This document shows positions 55,733-64,000 of a stretch of 64,000 nt of DNA, one piece after another. The first letter of the stretch is position 1. Every line of letters begins with the position of its first letter. The position numbers and the translations under genes are program-made. The notes beneath the pieces are model-generated. The model was not told where the DNA came from. It worked only from the letters and a program-made list of their open reading frames with translations, and searched no databases. The stretch comes from Flavobacteriaceae bacterium (GTDB lineage Bacteria > Bacteroidota > Bacteroidia > Flavobacteriales > Flavobacteriaceae): contig JABISF010000034.1 in assembly GCA_018699935.1 (NCBI GenBank), positions 1 through 64,000 on the forward strand. Reading direction: 5' to 3'.

Positions 55733-56991
55733 TAAATAATAAAGTACTTTCCATTATCCTTGGTGGTGGTCAAGGCAGCAGACTCTATCCCCTCACCGAA
55801 TCTCGATCCAAACCTGCGGTGCCTATCGCCGGAAAATATCGTTTGGTGGATATTCCCATTTCGAACTGTATCAATTCCGACATCAAGCGAATGTTTGTAC
55901 TGACGCAGTTTAATTCTGCTTCCCTGAACAGACACATCAAAAACACTTTCCATTTTAGTTTTTTTAGTGCGGCTTTTGTAGACGTATTGGCAGCAGAGCA
56001 AACTCCCGAAAACAAAACCTGGTTTCAAGGAACGGCAGATGCCGTCCGACAAAGTATGCATCATTTTCTTTCGCACGATTTTGAATACGCCCTCATCCTT
56101 TCTGGGGATCAGCTCTACCAAATGGATTTTAACGATATGGTGGAAGCACATATCGCTCAAAAGGCCGAAATCACTATCGCCACTTTGCCCGTTGGTGAAA
56201 AGGAAGCGCCTAGCTTTGGGATTTTAAAAACCGATGAAAACAATATCATTACTTCCTTTGTTGAAAAACCAGCTGCCGCTGAACTGCCCGAGTGGGTTAC
56301 TCCCACCAGTCCAGAAATGCAAGCTCAAAAAAGAAATCACCTTGCTTCCATGGGAATCTACATCTTTAACAAAGATTTATTGGTGGAATTGATGAACGAC
56401 CCCACAACCAACGATTTCGGGAAGGAAATTATTCCGCAATCCATTCACACCCACAAAGTGCTGAGCTATCCTTTTGAAGGGTATTGGACAGATATTGGAA
56501 ATATAGATTCCTTTTTTGAAGCCAATATTGGCCTCACCGCCAAGCTTCCCGACTTTGACTTGTATTCCAAAAAAAGTGTCTATACCCGTGCACGAATACT
56601 ACCCACCTCTAAATTCTCCTCCACCCAGTTGGAACAGTCAATCGTTGCCGACGGTTGCATCATCAGTGCTGCAAAAATTGAACGTTCTGTGATCGGAATA
56701 CGCTCAAGAATTAGAAGTGAAACCACCATCATCAACACCTATATGATGGGGATTGATCGTTATGAATCTCTGGAAGAAATTCAAAATGAATCCGTGATTC
56801 CGGCAGGTATTGGAGAACGTTGTTTCATCAAAAACGTAATTATTGACAAAAACTGTCGTATTGGAAATGATGTACACATTCACGGATCAAAGGATTTAAA
56901 AGATATCGAAACGGATTTATATGTCATCAAAGACGGCATCGTGGTAATTAAGAAAAATGCAATAATACCGCACGGGTTTAGCCTAAAATAG
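55729..56991 (+). CDS. glgC: Glucose-1-phosphate adenylyltransferase
   Basis: A 420-residue ADP-glucose pyrophosphorylase that makes ADP-glucose from ATP and glucose-1-phosphate. Motifs include ILGGGQGSRLYPLTESRSKP, the KYRLVDIPISNCINS segment and WFQGTADAVRQ, and the C-terminal left-handed beta-helix is visible as repeats around DKNCRIGNDVHIHG. The start at 55729 overlaps the glgM stop by 4 nt, so the two are translationally coupled. The ORF-track start at 55672 lies inside glgM and is rejected. Confidence 0.96.
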   Translation: MINNKVLSIILGGGQGSRLYPLTESRSKPAVPIAGKYRLVDIPISNCINSDIKRMFVLTQFNSASLNRHIKNTFHFSFFSAAFVDVLAAEQTPENKTWFQGTADAVRQSMHHFLSHDFEYALILSGDQLYQMDFNDMVEAHIAQKAEITIATLPVGEKEAPSFGILKTDENNIITSFVEKPAAAELPEWVTPTSPEMQAQKRNHLASMGIYIFNKDLLVELMNDPTTNDFGKEIIPQSIHTHKVLSYPFEGYWTDIGNIDSFFEANIGLTAKLPDFDLYSKKSVYTRARILPTSKFSSTQLEQSIVADGCIISAAKIERSVIGIRSRIRSETTIINTYMMGIDRYESLEEIQNESVIPAGIGERCFIKNVIIDKNCRIGNDVHIHGSKDLKDIETDLYVIKDGIVVIKKNAIIPHGFSLK

Positions 56992-57088
56992 GCTTCGATA
57001 ATCTGTCGTTTACGGCTCTGTTTTGAATCTGTTTTGGTGGGGTTTTCTGTCCCCTTTGAGATGCCACAACTTTATGATAAAGAAGCTA

Positions 57089-57118
57089 TTGTCTAAAAGA
57101 AAATAATTTCTAAATTTG
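57089..57118 (+). promoter_or_regulatory. Promoter of prs
   Basis: TTG (57089-57091), a 19-nt spacer and TAAATTTG (57111-57118), followed by CAG. This is the best promoter match in the window. Because the -7 box covers the ORF-track TTG start at 57116, that start cannot be right. Confidence 0.8.
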
Positions 57119-57139
57119 CAGACCTTTATAGGCAAGCAT

Positions 57140-58072
57140 TTGGAAACTCCCGTTAAAATATTTTCCTGTACACAAAGCCATGATTTGGCGGAGGCTATTG
57201 CCAAAGAATACGGCACGCCCCTGGGCAAAATCAACTTTTCGCGCTACAGCGATGGCGAATTTCAACCCTCCTTTGAAGAAACGGTTCGAGGAGCTCGCTT
57301 GTTTATTATTGGTTCTACCCACCCATCATCGGAAAATTTGATGGAAATGTTGTTGATGTTAGATGCTGCCAAGCGTGCTTCTGCCCGACATATTACCGCC
57401 GTACTTCCCTATTTTGGATGGGCACGACAAGATCGCAAAGACAAACCCCGTGTTCCGATTGGTGCCAAACTCATTGCAAAATTATTGGAGGCTGCCGGAG
57501 CAACGCGCATTATTACGATGGATTTGCATGCCGATCAAATTCAAGGGTTTTTTGAAAAACCGGTAGATCATTTGTTTGCTTCCACCATATTTTTGCCATA
57601 CGTAAAAGAACTAAACCTATCGGACCTCACTATTGCTTCTCCTGATATGGGAGGTTCCAAAAGAGCCTATGCCTATTCAAAATTTTTGGAAAGCGATGTT
57701 GTCATTTGTTACAAGCAACGGGCAAAAGCCAATGTCATCTCGCACATGGAGTTGATTGGGGATGTGAAAGGAAAAAATGTCATCCTTGTTGATGACATGG
57801 TGGACACCGCCGGAACCTTGACCAAAGCCGCCGATATTATGATTGAACGGGGTGCCCTTTCGGTACGTGCCATTTGTACACATGCCCTTCTTTCTGGCGA
57901 TGCTTATGAAAAAATTGAAAAATCCAAATTGGAATCGCTCATCGTAACGGACTCCATTCCTCCACGAAGAGCGCACCCCAAAGTAAAAGTCTTGAGTTGT
58001 GCCCCACTCTTTGCGCAAGTGATGAATAAAGTACACTTCAACAAATCGATCAGTTCGAAATTTATTATGTAA
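57140..58072 (+). CDS. prs: Ribose-phosphate pyrophosphokinase
   Basis: A ~310-residue PRPP synthetase that makes 5-phosphoribosyl diphosphate for nucleotide, His and Trp synthesis. Family motifs are YSDGEFQPSFEETVRG, YFGWARQDRKDKPRVPIGAK, MDLHADQIQGFF and the PRPP loop VILVDDMVDTAGTLTKAAD. No ATG exists near the N-terminus. The TTG at 57140 (then ETPVKIFSCTQSHDLA) is preferred because it lies downstream of the promoter and matches the family N-terminus. It is followed 19 nt later by rplY. Confidence 0.95.
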   Translation: METPVKIFSCTQSHDLAEAIAKEYGTPLGKINFSRYSDGEFQPSFEETVRGARLFIIGSTHPSSENLMEMLLMLDAAKRASARHITAVLPYFGWARQDRKDKPRVPIGAKLIAKLLEAAGATRIITMDLHADQIQGFFEKPVDHLFASTIFLPYVKELNLSDLTIASPDMGGSKRAYAYSKFLESDVVICYKQRAKANVISHMELIGDVKGKNVILVDDMVDTAGTLTKAADIMIERGALSVRAICTHALLSGDAYEKIEKSKLESLIVTDSIPPRRAHPKVKVLSCAPLFAQVMNKVHFNKSISSKFIM

Positions 58073-58091
58073 TCAATTTAAATAAACTATA

Positions 58092-58742
58092 ATGAAATCT
58101 ATCACAATTAATGGTTCTAAAAGAGAAAGCGTAGGCAAGGTTGCTACCAAAGCCTTACGCAATGCTGGAAGAGTTCCTTGTGTGTTGTACGGTGGAGGGG
58201 AACCCCTACACTTTTCGGCGCCGGAACTTGGTTTCAGCAAACTCGTTTACACCCCCAATGCACACACGGTCGTCATCAAACTGGAAGATGGTTCCAAAAT
58301 CAACGCCATTCTTCAAGACATCCAATTTCACCCCGTGAGTGATAAAATTTTACACGTTGATTTTTATCAATTATTTGATAATAAAGAAATCTCAATGGAT
58401 ATTCCTGTGCGTCTTCAAGGAGCTGCTCCAGGAGTATTGAACAGTGGTGGGGTGTTGCGTTTAAACAAACGTAAACTTAGAGTGCGTGCACTGCCCGGCG
58501 ACCTTCCCGATGTGATTATTGCCGATATTTCAAAATTAAGACTCGGAAACAAACTTTACACCTCGGAACTTCCTGCGGAAAAATATTCCATCTTGCACCC
58601 CGACAATACAGTGGTTTGTCAAGTGAGAACTTCAAGAACCTCGGTCGCTGACACAGGGGACGATGAAGACTCAGATGACTCCAGTACAGCCGCTGAAGGA
58701 AAGGCTCCAGCAGCAGCAGCGGAAGCCAACGCGGAAAACTAG
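58092..58742 (+). CDS. rplY: 50S ribosomal protein L25/general stress protein Ctc
   Basis: A 216-residue CTC-type L25. The N-terminal 5S rRNA-binding domain ([33 protein letters not shown]) is followed by the C-terminal TL5 domain ([22 protein letters not shown]) and an acidic Asp/Ser/Ala-rich tail. It is co-transcribed with prs and ends before a strong terminator at 58765-58798. Pth follows, a common order in bacteria (prs-rplY-pth). Confidence 0.95.
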   Translation: MKSITINGSKRESVGKVATKALRNAGRVPCVLYGGGEPLHFSAPELGFSKLVYTPNAHTVVIKLEDGSKINAILQDIQFHPVSDKILHVDFYQLFDNKEISMDIPVRLQGAAPGVLNSGGVLRLNKRKLRVRALPGDLPDVIIADISKLRLGNKLYTSELPAEKYSILHPDNTVVCQVRTSRTSVADTGDDEDSDDSSTAAEGKAPAAAAEANAEN

Positions 58743-58764
58743 ACTTCTCGTTTTAATAATTTCT

Positions 58765-58798
58765 AAAGCATATCGTTTTTTAGCGGTATGCTTTTTTT
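58765..58798 (+). terminator. Intrinsic terminator after rplY
   Basis: The stem AAAGCATATCG/CGGTATGCTTT (11 bp with one G:U) has a short T-rich loop and is followed by TTTTT. It covers the ORF-track start of pth (58788), which supports a later start for that gene. Confidence 0.85.
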
Positions 58799-58808
58799 AT
58801 TTTTACAA

Positions 58809-59423
58809 ATGTTTTTCTTCCAACGCTTTTTTAAAAAAAACAAACCTCCCTTGGCAATGAAAAAATTTTTAATTGTAGGTCTTGGCAATATCGGTGTTGA
58901 ATATGAAAACACGCGGCACAATATTGGTTTCCAGGTTATTCACGCCATGGCAGCATTGTTTGATTTGCCGCTCGAATCCCAAAAACTCGCTTTTCGCGCT
59001 TTGTTAAAACACAAGGGAAGACAATTTGTGCTTATTCAACCCACCACATATATGAATCTCAGTGGGAAAGCGGTGCGCTATTGGGCGCTAAAAGAAAACA
59101 TCCCTTTGGAAAATATACTCATCATCACCGACGAACTCCATCTTCCTTTTGGAACTTTGCGATTGAAGCAAAAAGGGAGTGACGGGGGGCACAACGGACT
59201 GAAAGACATACAGGCACAACTGAATACACCCAATTATTGCCGCCTGAGATTTGGAATTGGTCAAGAAGAAAAACAGGGAGACCAGGTGCGTTTTGTTTTG
59301 GATGAATGGAATGAAGAAGAAAAGGCACAATTGAAAGAACGCATTCAAAAATGTTGCGAAATCATTCTTTCTTTTGGATTGCAAGGCGTCCAACCCACCA
59401 TGAATGCTTTTAACGGCAAATAG
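58809..59423 (+). CDS. pth: Peptidyl-tRNA hydrolase
   Basis: A 204-residue enzyme (from 58809) that releases peptides from stalled peptidyl-tRNA. The core begins KKFLIVGLGNIGVEYENTRHNIGF with the catalytic His, then TTYMNLSGKAVRYWA and SDGGHNGLKDIQ. An N-terminal basic stretch (FFFQRFFKKNK) resembles the short extensions seen in Bacteroidota Pth; the start could instead be MKKFLIVGL at 58857. It lies just after the rplY terminator, so it relies on read-through or a promoter that could not be seen. Confidence 0.93.
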   Translation: MFFFQRFFKKNKPPLAMKKFLIVGLGNIGVEYENTRHNIGFQVIHAMAALFDLPLESQKLAFRALLKHKGRQFVLIQPTTYMNLSGKAVRYWALKENIPLENILIITDELHLPFGTLRLKQKGSDGGHNGLKDIQAQLNTPNYCRLRFGIGQEEKQGDQVRFVLDEWNEEEKAQLKERIQKCCEIILSFGLQGVQPTMNAFNGK

Positions 59424-59427
59424 TTCC

Positions 59428-60102
59428 TTATTTCGTCGTGAAAACAGCTACTCCCGAACTGGATTTATTTCCTACCTCGTCAACGGTAATCACTTCCCAA
59501 TAGTAGGTGGTGTCAGGATTTAAATTTACTATGACACTACTGTTTACGACCCCTGATTGTTGGAGACTTAAAGAAGTTTCAGAAGTTCCCAAATAAACCT
59601 CATAACTTGAGATGTCATTATCCAAATCACTTCCCGACCAAATAAATTCATAATTTCCGGAGGCTGGTAGGGTGACACTCGCTTCATTTTCGGGCTGCAG
59701 CAATTCTGCCGGGAAAGGAAGGTGGGTCGCTGCTACTTCGCCCTCTAAAAAAAATTGCCAAACCTCGCTTTTGGTCGTTTCCTCGGTCAAAGCTGAGGAA
59801 GAAATAATATACCACGCATAATATGAATTCGCCTCCAAAATTAAATACTGATTGGTAAAAGTGGTTGATTTACGAGATAAAGCCCCTGTGGCTGAATTTT
59901 GCACAACCAATTCGTATTGATCTGTATGGAGTGATTCCAACCATTCAAATTCAACCTGCCGCTGGTTTTCATCAATTCGATCGGCCGTTGTACAGGCATT
60001 CAAATTTGCAGGAGCCACCAATTGAACCGCCTCTGGAACCGGAATCGGATCCGGCTTGCAGCCGAGAAGTACGAATAGTATTAAAATCAGTGTGCTTCTC
60101 AT
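59428..60102 (-). CDS. Lipoprotein with fibronectin-III-like domains
   Basis: A 224-residue lipoprotein (lipobox VLLGC) with two beta-sandwich domains of fibronectin type III character. Each has the pattern found before paired FN3 modules (QVEFEWLESLHTDQYELVV and YEFIWSGSDLDNDISSYEVYLG, ending TTYYWEVITVDEVGNKS). No catalytic residue is seen. It overlaps the metalloprotease stop by 4 nt on the same strand, so it is co-translated and may act as an accessory or surface partner. Confidence 0.8.
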   Translation of the reverse strand: MRSTLILILFVLLGCKPDPIPVPEAVQLVAPANLNACTTADRIDENQRQVEFEWLESLHTDQYELVVQNSATGALSRKSTTFTNQYLILEANSYYAWYIISSSALTEETTKSEVWQFFLEGEVAATHLPFPAELLQPENEASVTLPASGNYEFIWSGSDLDNDISSYEVYLGTSETSLSLQQSGVVNSSVIVNLNPDTTYYWEVITVDEVGNKSSSGVAVFTTK

Positions 60103-63100
60103 CGTTTTAATAATTTAAAACTTTCTACATGGGTTCCATAATCCAATTTTACGATATATACCCCTGCGGTATACGCCGACATAGAAAGGGGCAACGCTTG
60201 CGCAGCAGTAGGAATTTGGGTAGTCTCCCATAACAATCCACCGCTGCTGTTGTACATACGAATACTGAGTGGGTGTTGTTGCGGTAAAACAATATGTGCC
60301 ACCTCCGAAACAGGATTGGGATAATATTTGGCCGTATCTTCTAAATTTATCCATTCTTCATAGGTACCCTGACAGCTTTCTCCGGTTGAAACACTAAACT
60401 TATTCAGTCCTTTCTTCAAGAAAAATTGAGCATTGCTTGTTGTTCCCGGAAGCGTAAATTGGGTATCATTTATTTGAACATAGTACACGGCACCCCCCGC
60501 AAATTCCAACTGCAATTGTTGGGTTTGGGCGAGTACGCTTGCATTAACCCAAAGCCTTTCGGGAGCAGCGATTTCGGTTTCAAAGCACCTTTCATAGCCG
60601 GGAACATCGCGTGTTGTGACACAAAGACGATAACTCCCCGCTGCCAAATTACTGATTGTTCTTCCTGTTGTAGTAAAATCATAATTGCGACTGTATCCAT
60701 TGTCCGCAGTGATTAGAACACTGTAATTGTAGGCTGCAGTTGCCGTCAATTGAATCTCCCCATTGCTTTTGTCCGGGCAGCTGATTTCCTTTCGGCTGAT
60801 ACTGATGTTCTCGGGGGCATATAAATCGCACAAATCTCCAATACCGTTGTTGTTGCTGTCGAGTTGATCGGGATTGGTGATATACGGACAATTGTCCACC
60901 AAATCTATTAAAGTATCATCATCAGAATTGGGTAAGACAGCTCCCAACAAACAAAATTCTAATCTAAAATCGATCAATCTACCAACATCCTCTTGGAATT
61001 GATCTAGGATTTTGAGCGACCAAACCCCTGCTGCAGAAGTCCCATAAAGTTCGGAAAGATCATCAATAGGGGTATATGTTCCCGTAAAGGGTGGAGTACC
61101 GTTGAGCACACTGGTTTGAGCTTCTGCATCAAAAATAGTTTGAGAGAAATCATCTTCTTCTCCCCCCAATTGATCGACGAGTAAAAAAGTTCTTTCATCC
61201 GGGGCTACAAGATAAAGGGTCAAATCTTCTAAATAGGTATGATCGATGGACAACAGCACATTCACATCCTTAATCACAGCATCGTAATTCACCATTATAG
61301 AAGCAGTTGTAACACCAATAGAAACTTCGTTCGCATCTTTAATGGGTAAGGGCAACTCTTCCTGCTCGAAAGTAACGCATTCCACAACAATTGTCTTAAA
61401 ACTTCGGGTTTCAGAAAAGCTGCTTTCGCTGCAGGCATTTTTACTTTTTACCCTCCAATAATACTCTGTCCCGCTCAATAAATCATCCACCTGATAGGAG
61501 GCCTCGGTTAGGTTGTACTCTCGGTCAATTTGTGAAAAATCTGCGATTTTAGAAAATTGCAAAATATAAGCATTGGCATTGCTATCGGTTTCCCAAGAAA
61601 AATTATTGCTTAAGTCAACCTCTTGAGCGCCGTCCGCCAAACTGTTCAAGGTTGGAGCTTCAAATTCCAGATTACGGATTTGGGCATCCACCGCAAAGGG
61701 ATAGCTTTGGCTGCCTGAGCGTGCTTGAATATTAAAAACGAGTTCGCCGGGATCCTTTCCTTTTAGCCCGGAAAAAGTTACTGTACCGGAAGCATCTGTT
61801 GCGGCATATGTGTTTTTGGAAAAAACAGCAGTTACGCCAGTAGGAAGGTCTGACACGGCTAAGCTAATGTTGGAATTAAATCCTGTAGCACGATCGATAG
61901 TAAAATTGTAAACTAACCGATTTTCATTACAAGCTTCCAATTCGAAAGCCTCAAAAAACAATGCAAAAGAACGGCTACTGATTGTAAAAGGTGTTGCGTT
62001 GACCGCATAATATATTGAATTGGTGGGTTCAATTTTTATTCGTGCCGAACTCGTGTCGATACCATTAGGAACAACAATTTCTTCCAAACCATCGTTGGCC
62101 GTGGCCGTCGCCAAAGAGATGGTGAAATTTTGTCCCCCATCTAAGGAAAGCAATATGTCGACCGATGTTGTGCCAATCGTACCTCTGTCCGTATTGGCAA
62201 CATCCCAGCCGATGACTTGTCGAGACCCACCTTCCCAAAGCGTTGTGGCACTATCTTGGGTATTGATTTTAAAAGGACCTGCATTGGCCACCACAACCAA
62301 TTGCGTAGCATCTTGTGCAATTTGATATTCATCTCCTACCCTTTGTCTTAGCGTGACGCCCCATTTGAGGCTTCTTCCAATTTCGGAAACGGTTTCCCAG
62401 GTGGAAGTAATATCAGGATTGGTTTGGGTTAATTCGCCGGCTAATACTTGATCGATGTTGGGAATGCTTCGCCACGTATTTTCGGTGGGAGGAAGTGATC
62501 GAGCTAATGCACCACGGGTGTTGGAGGCTCCAAAATTACTGGACGTAATAATTCCCGCATCCAATTGCTCCCAGGTGTAATTTAGTGCGTCTGCATTTTC
62601 AACGGAAGTCGTCGCCTGGAGCATATAGGCTGTTCCCTTTGGGATTTTATAGTCTTGTCCTGCGTCTACATTGGGCGTGCTACTTTCAAAAGTCACGCTG
62701 GTTCCACAATTTACTCCATCCAATACGGATGCAATATTTTGAATGCTTTGATAGTGAAAATAAGCATCGCCATGCAACTGAACATTATCTTCTCCTACCA
62801 GTCCGGCATAACTCATAATGGTGGTGCCACTTCCCGGTTCCACATTGAATCCAGTAGCTTCAGACTCAAAAGAATAGGTATGATAGGCTCCAAATTGATG
62901 GCCTAATTCATGCCCCAAATAATCCAAATCGAAATAGTCGTTTTTATATTCGCCTCCAAATTCATCCACAAAAGGGTGGGTGGTGTATCCACTGCCTTTA
63001 AGCCCATCCACACAAACACAGCCAATACAGCCCGCATCGCCGTCCGCCTCGCCATAATCGACCAAATGTCCCACATCATAGCCTTCATCTCCTATTTTTT

Positions 63101-63950
63101 CGTCTAAAATTTGCTGCAGTTGTTTTGCGTAATTTCCTCCTGTAAATGGATCTGTATCGGCGTCTTCATAAAACAAATCCAAATCGGAAACAATTTCCAA
63201 TTGAACATTGACATCGCGACCAAAAATTTCATTCACCCGGTTGATGGAACTCACCAATGCAGCAAAAGCATCTTCTTGATTGGTCCCGTTGGAATCGTCG
63301 TCGTCTCCCCAAAAATTGGTGTATTCTTCAGTGGCTGCAAGGGCTATTCTAAAAGTGCGCATAGCCGAACTCACCGCCGTCTTTTGGGTGGCTCCCACCC
63401 CATTTTTTACCGAAAAAGCATTGGAGCTGGTTTTACACTGAAAGCTATTCGCGTCCGAGGATTTTTGAGTGTAGGCATAATGCAACCCTTTTTGTTTGGT
63501 GGAAGGTTGTAAAAAGAAATCTTCTTGGTGGGGAAGTTGTAACCAAAAATTTGTCCCTTGGGGGGTGATGCTCACCCTCACACGAAGTTCGGGGCGCTGC
63601 ATACTTTTTCCTACAAATGTTCGGAGCTGAGGATACTTTTTTTGCAATTCCGGACTCAAAACAGAAATCGAATGAAGTTGAAACGATTCTTCCTCGCCCC
63701 GCTCATTGGGAAACTTCATCACCAGAGCTTCTGAAAAAGAAGAGGGATTGGACTTAGACAACGATTGAGGAACCAAAAGTTGTTTGTAAAACACTCCCTT
63801 TTCGCCATCGTTCTTCATTTGTATCTTGTGATCCCTTGGAGCTACTTTTTGCCAAAACTCTTGACCAAAACCCAAGCTCGCACAAAGTAGCACCATCAAA
63901 AAAAAGGCACTGTACTTCGAAACTGTAAAATCTTTTAAAATCGCTGCCAC
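60099..63950 (-). CDS. Secreted reprolysin-like metalloprotease with T9SS sorting domain
   Basis: A 1283-residue exported protease. After a signal peptide (ending near SLGFGQ) and a propeptide-like region, the zinc site HELGHQFGAYH (HExxHxxGxxH) appears near residue 345. Fibronectin-type repeats follow, then a proprotein-convertase P-like domain (HTYLEDLTLYLVAPD), a calcium-binding thrombospondin-3-like segment (NPDQLDSNNNGIGDLCD) and a type A T9SS C-terminal domain (YYPNPVSEVAHIVL ... VESFKLLKR). The last part directs secretion across the outer membrane and cell-surface attachment. It is complete in the window. Confidence 0.93.
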   Translation of the reverse strand: MAAILKDFTVSKYSAFFLMVLLCASLGFGQEFWQKVAPRDHKIQMKNDGEKGVFYKQLLVPQSLSKSNPSSFSEALVMKFPNERGEEESFQLHSISVLSPELQKKYPQLRTFVGKSMQRPELRVRVSITPQGTNFWLQLPHQEDFFLQPSTKQKGLHYAYTQKSSDANSFQCKTSSNAFSVKNGVGATQKTAVSSAMRTFRIALAATEEYTNFWGDDDDSNGTNQEDAFAALVSSINRVNEIFGRDVNVQLEIVSDLDLFYEDADTDPFTGGNYAKQLQQILDEKIGDEGYDVGHLVDYGEADGDAGCIGCVCVDGLKGSGYTTHPFVDEFGGEYKNDYFDLDYLGHELGHQFGAYHTYSFESEATGFNVEPGSGTTIMSYAGLVGEDNVQLHGDAYFHYQSIQNIASVLDGVNCGTSVTFESSTPNVDAGQDYKIPKGTAYMLQATTSVENADALNYTWEQLDAGIITSSNFGASNTRGALARSLPPTENTWRSIPNIDQVLAGELTQTNPDITSTWETVSEIGRSLKWGVTLRQRVGDEYQIAQDATQLVVVANAGPFKINTQDSATTLWEGGSRQVIGWDVANTDRGTIGTTSVDILLSLDGGQNFTISLATATANDGLEEIVVPNGIDTSSARIKIEPTNSIYYAVNATPFTISSRSFALFFEAFELEACNENRLVYNFTIDRATGFNSNISLAVSDLPTGVTAVFSKNTYAATDASGTVTFSGLKGKDPGELVFNIQARSGSQSYPFAVDAQIRNLEFEAPTLNSLADGAQEVDLSNNFSWETDSNANAYILQFSKIADFSQIDREYNLTEASYQVDDLLSGTEYYWRVKSKNACSESSFSETRSFKTIVVECVTFEQEELPLPIKDANEVSIGVTTASIMVNYDAVIKDVNVLLSIDHTYLEDLTLYLVAPDERTFLLVDQLGGEEDDFSQTIFDAEAQTSVLNGTPPFTGTYTPIDDLSELYGTSAAGVWSLKILDQFQEDVGRLIDFRLEFCLLGAVLPNSDDDTLIDLVDNCPYITNPDQLDSNNNGIGDLCDLYAPENISISRKEISCPDKSNGEIQLTATAAYNYSVLITADNGYSRNYDFTTTGRTISNLAAGSYRLCVTTRDVPGYERCFETEIAAPERLWVNASVLAQTQQLQLEFAGGAVYYVQINDTQFTLPGTTSNAQFFLKKGLNKFSVSTGESCQGTYEEWINLEDTAKYYPNPVSEVAHIVLPQQHPLSIRMYNSSGGLLWETTQIPTAAQALPLSMSAYTAGVYIVKLDYGTHVESFKLLKR

Positions 63951-64000
63951 TCGAATCCTTCCGTTTTCGTCTAAAAATAAGTAAACAAATTCGTGTTTGC

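Noticed and set aside
57037-57056. Terminator after glgC (GGGG...CCCC)
   Set aside because: A 4-bp stem with a long loop and weak T-tract is too weak to call.

Overview
The window looks like a chromosome segment of a flavobacterium (Bacteroidota, Flavobacteriia), probably free-living or marine. The signs are AT-rich intergenic DNA with Bacteroidota-type promoters (TTG plus TAnnTTTG), SusC/SusD proteins and several TonB-dependent receptors, a type IX secretion (T9SS) C-terminal signal, a FolK-deoxynucleoside kinase fusion and few Shine-Dalgarno sites. Genes are tightly packed, several convergent pairs overlap at their stop codons, and no frameshifted protein gene was seen.

Layout. 0-0.3 kb: tRNA-Gly and tRNA-Leu genes preceded by a defective tRNA-Gly copy carrying a palindrome. 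0.3-13.4 kb: housekeeping genes (mutS, a TrmH-type methyltransferase, folK-dNK, a queuosine precursor transporter, rluF-like, DUF2797, a GH3-family protein, clpX-clpP-tig, rpsP-rimM). 13.4-22.4 kb: a TonB receptor, a Rieske lipoprotein, two YhhN membrane proteins, a probable metal-uptake cluster (His/Cys-rich small protein, lipoprotein, TonB receptor) and a DUF1080 lipoprotein. 22.5-25.6 kb: scoB-scoA-etfA-etfB with a perfect 31-bp palindrome in front of etfB. 25.6-33.6 kb: a formylglycine-generating-enzyme-like lipoprotein, a sugar:Na+ symporter, xylA, xylB, an FMN-dependent hydroxy-acid oxidase and an exported TIM-barrel epimerase.

33.6-41.9 kb and 54.5-57.0 kb together encode what looks like a complete GlgE-type alpha-glucan pathway. 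GlgC makes ADP-glucose. A GT4 GlgM-type synthase probably makes maltose-1-phosphate. A stand-alone maltokinase makes the same intermediate from maltose. GlgE polymerises it and GlgB branches the product; a GH31 alpha-glucosidase and a CBM48-only protein sit alongside. The two halves are separated by a polysaccharide-utilisation-like locus (42.1-53.5 kb: SusC, SusD, a VCBS/ASPIC protein, an alpha/beta esterase, a rhamnogalacturonan acetylesterase-like SGNH enzyme and an MFS transporter) and by a tRNA-Leu locus.

The most unusual element is at 53.9-54.4 kb. A GIY-YIG nuclease ORF lies between a 5' fragment of tRNA-Leu that is interrupted by a clean 20-bp palindrome and an intact tRNA-Leu(CAA). 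The ORF has no stop of its own and reads through the intact tRNA into its terminator. The tRNA-Gly locus at the start of the window repeats the pattern (promoter, tRNA 5' fragment with palindrome, intact tRNA) without the nuclease. This suggests a tRNA-targeting mobile module. 57-64 kb: prs, rplY and pth, then a small lipoprotein and a large T9SS-secreted reprolysin-like metalloprotease.
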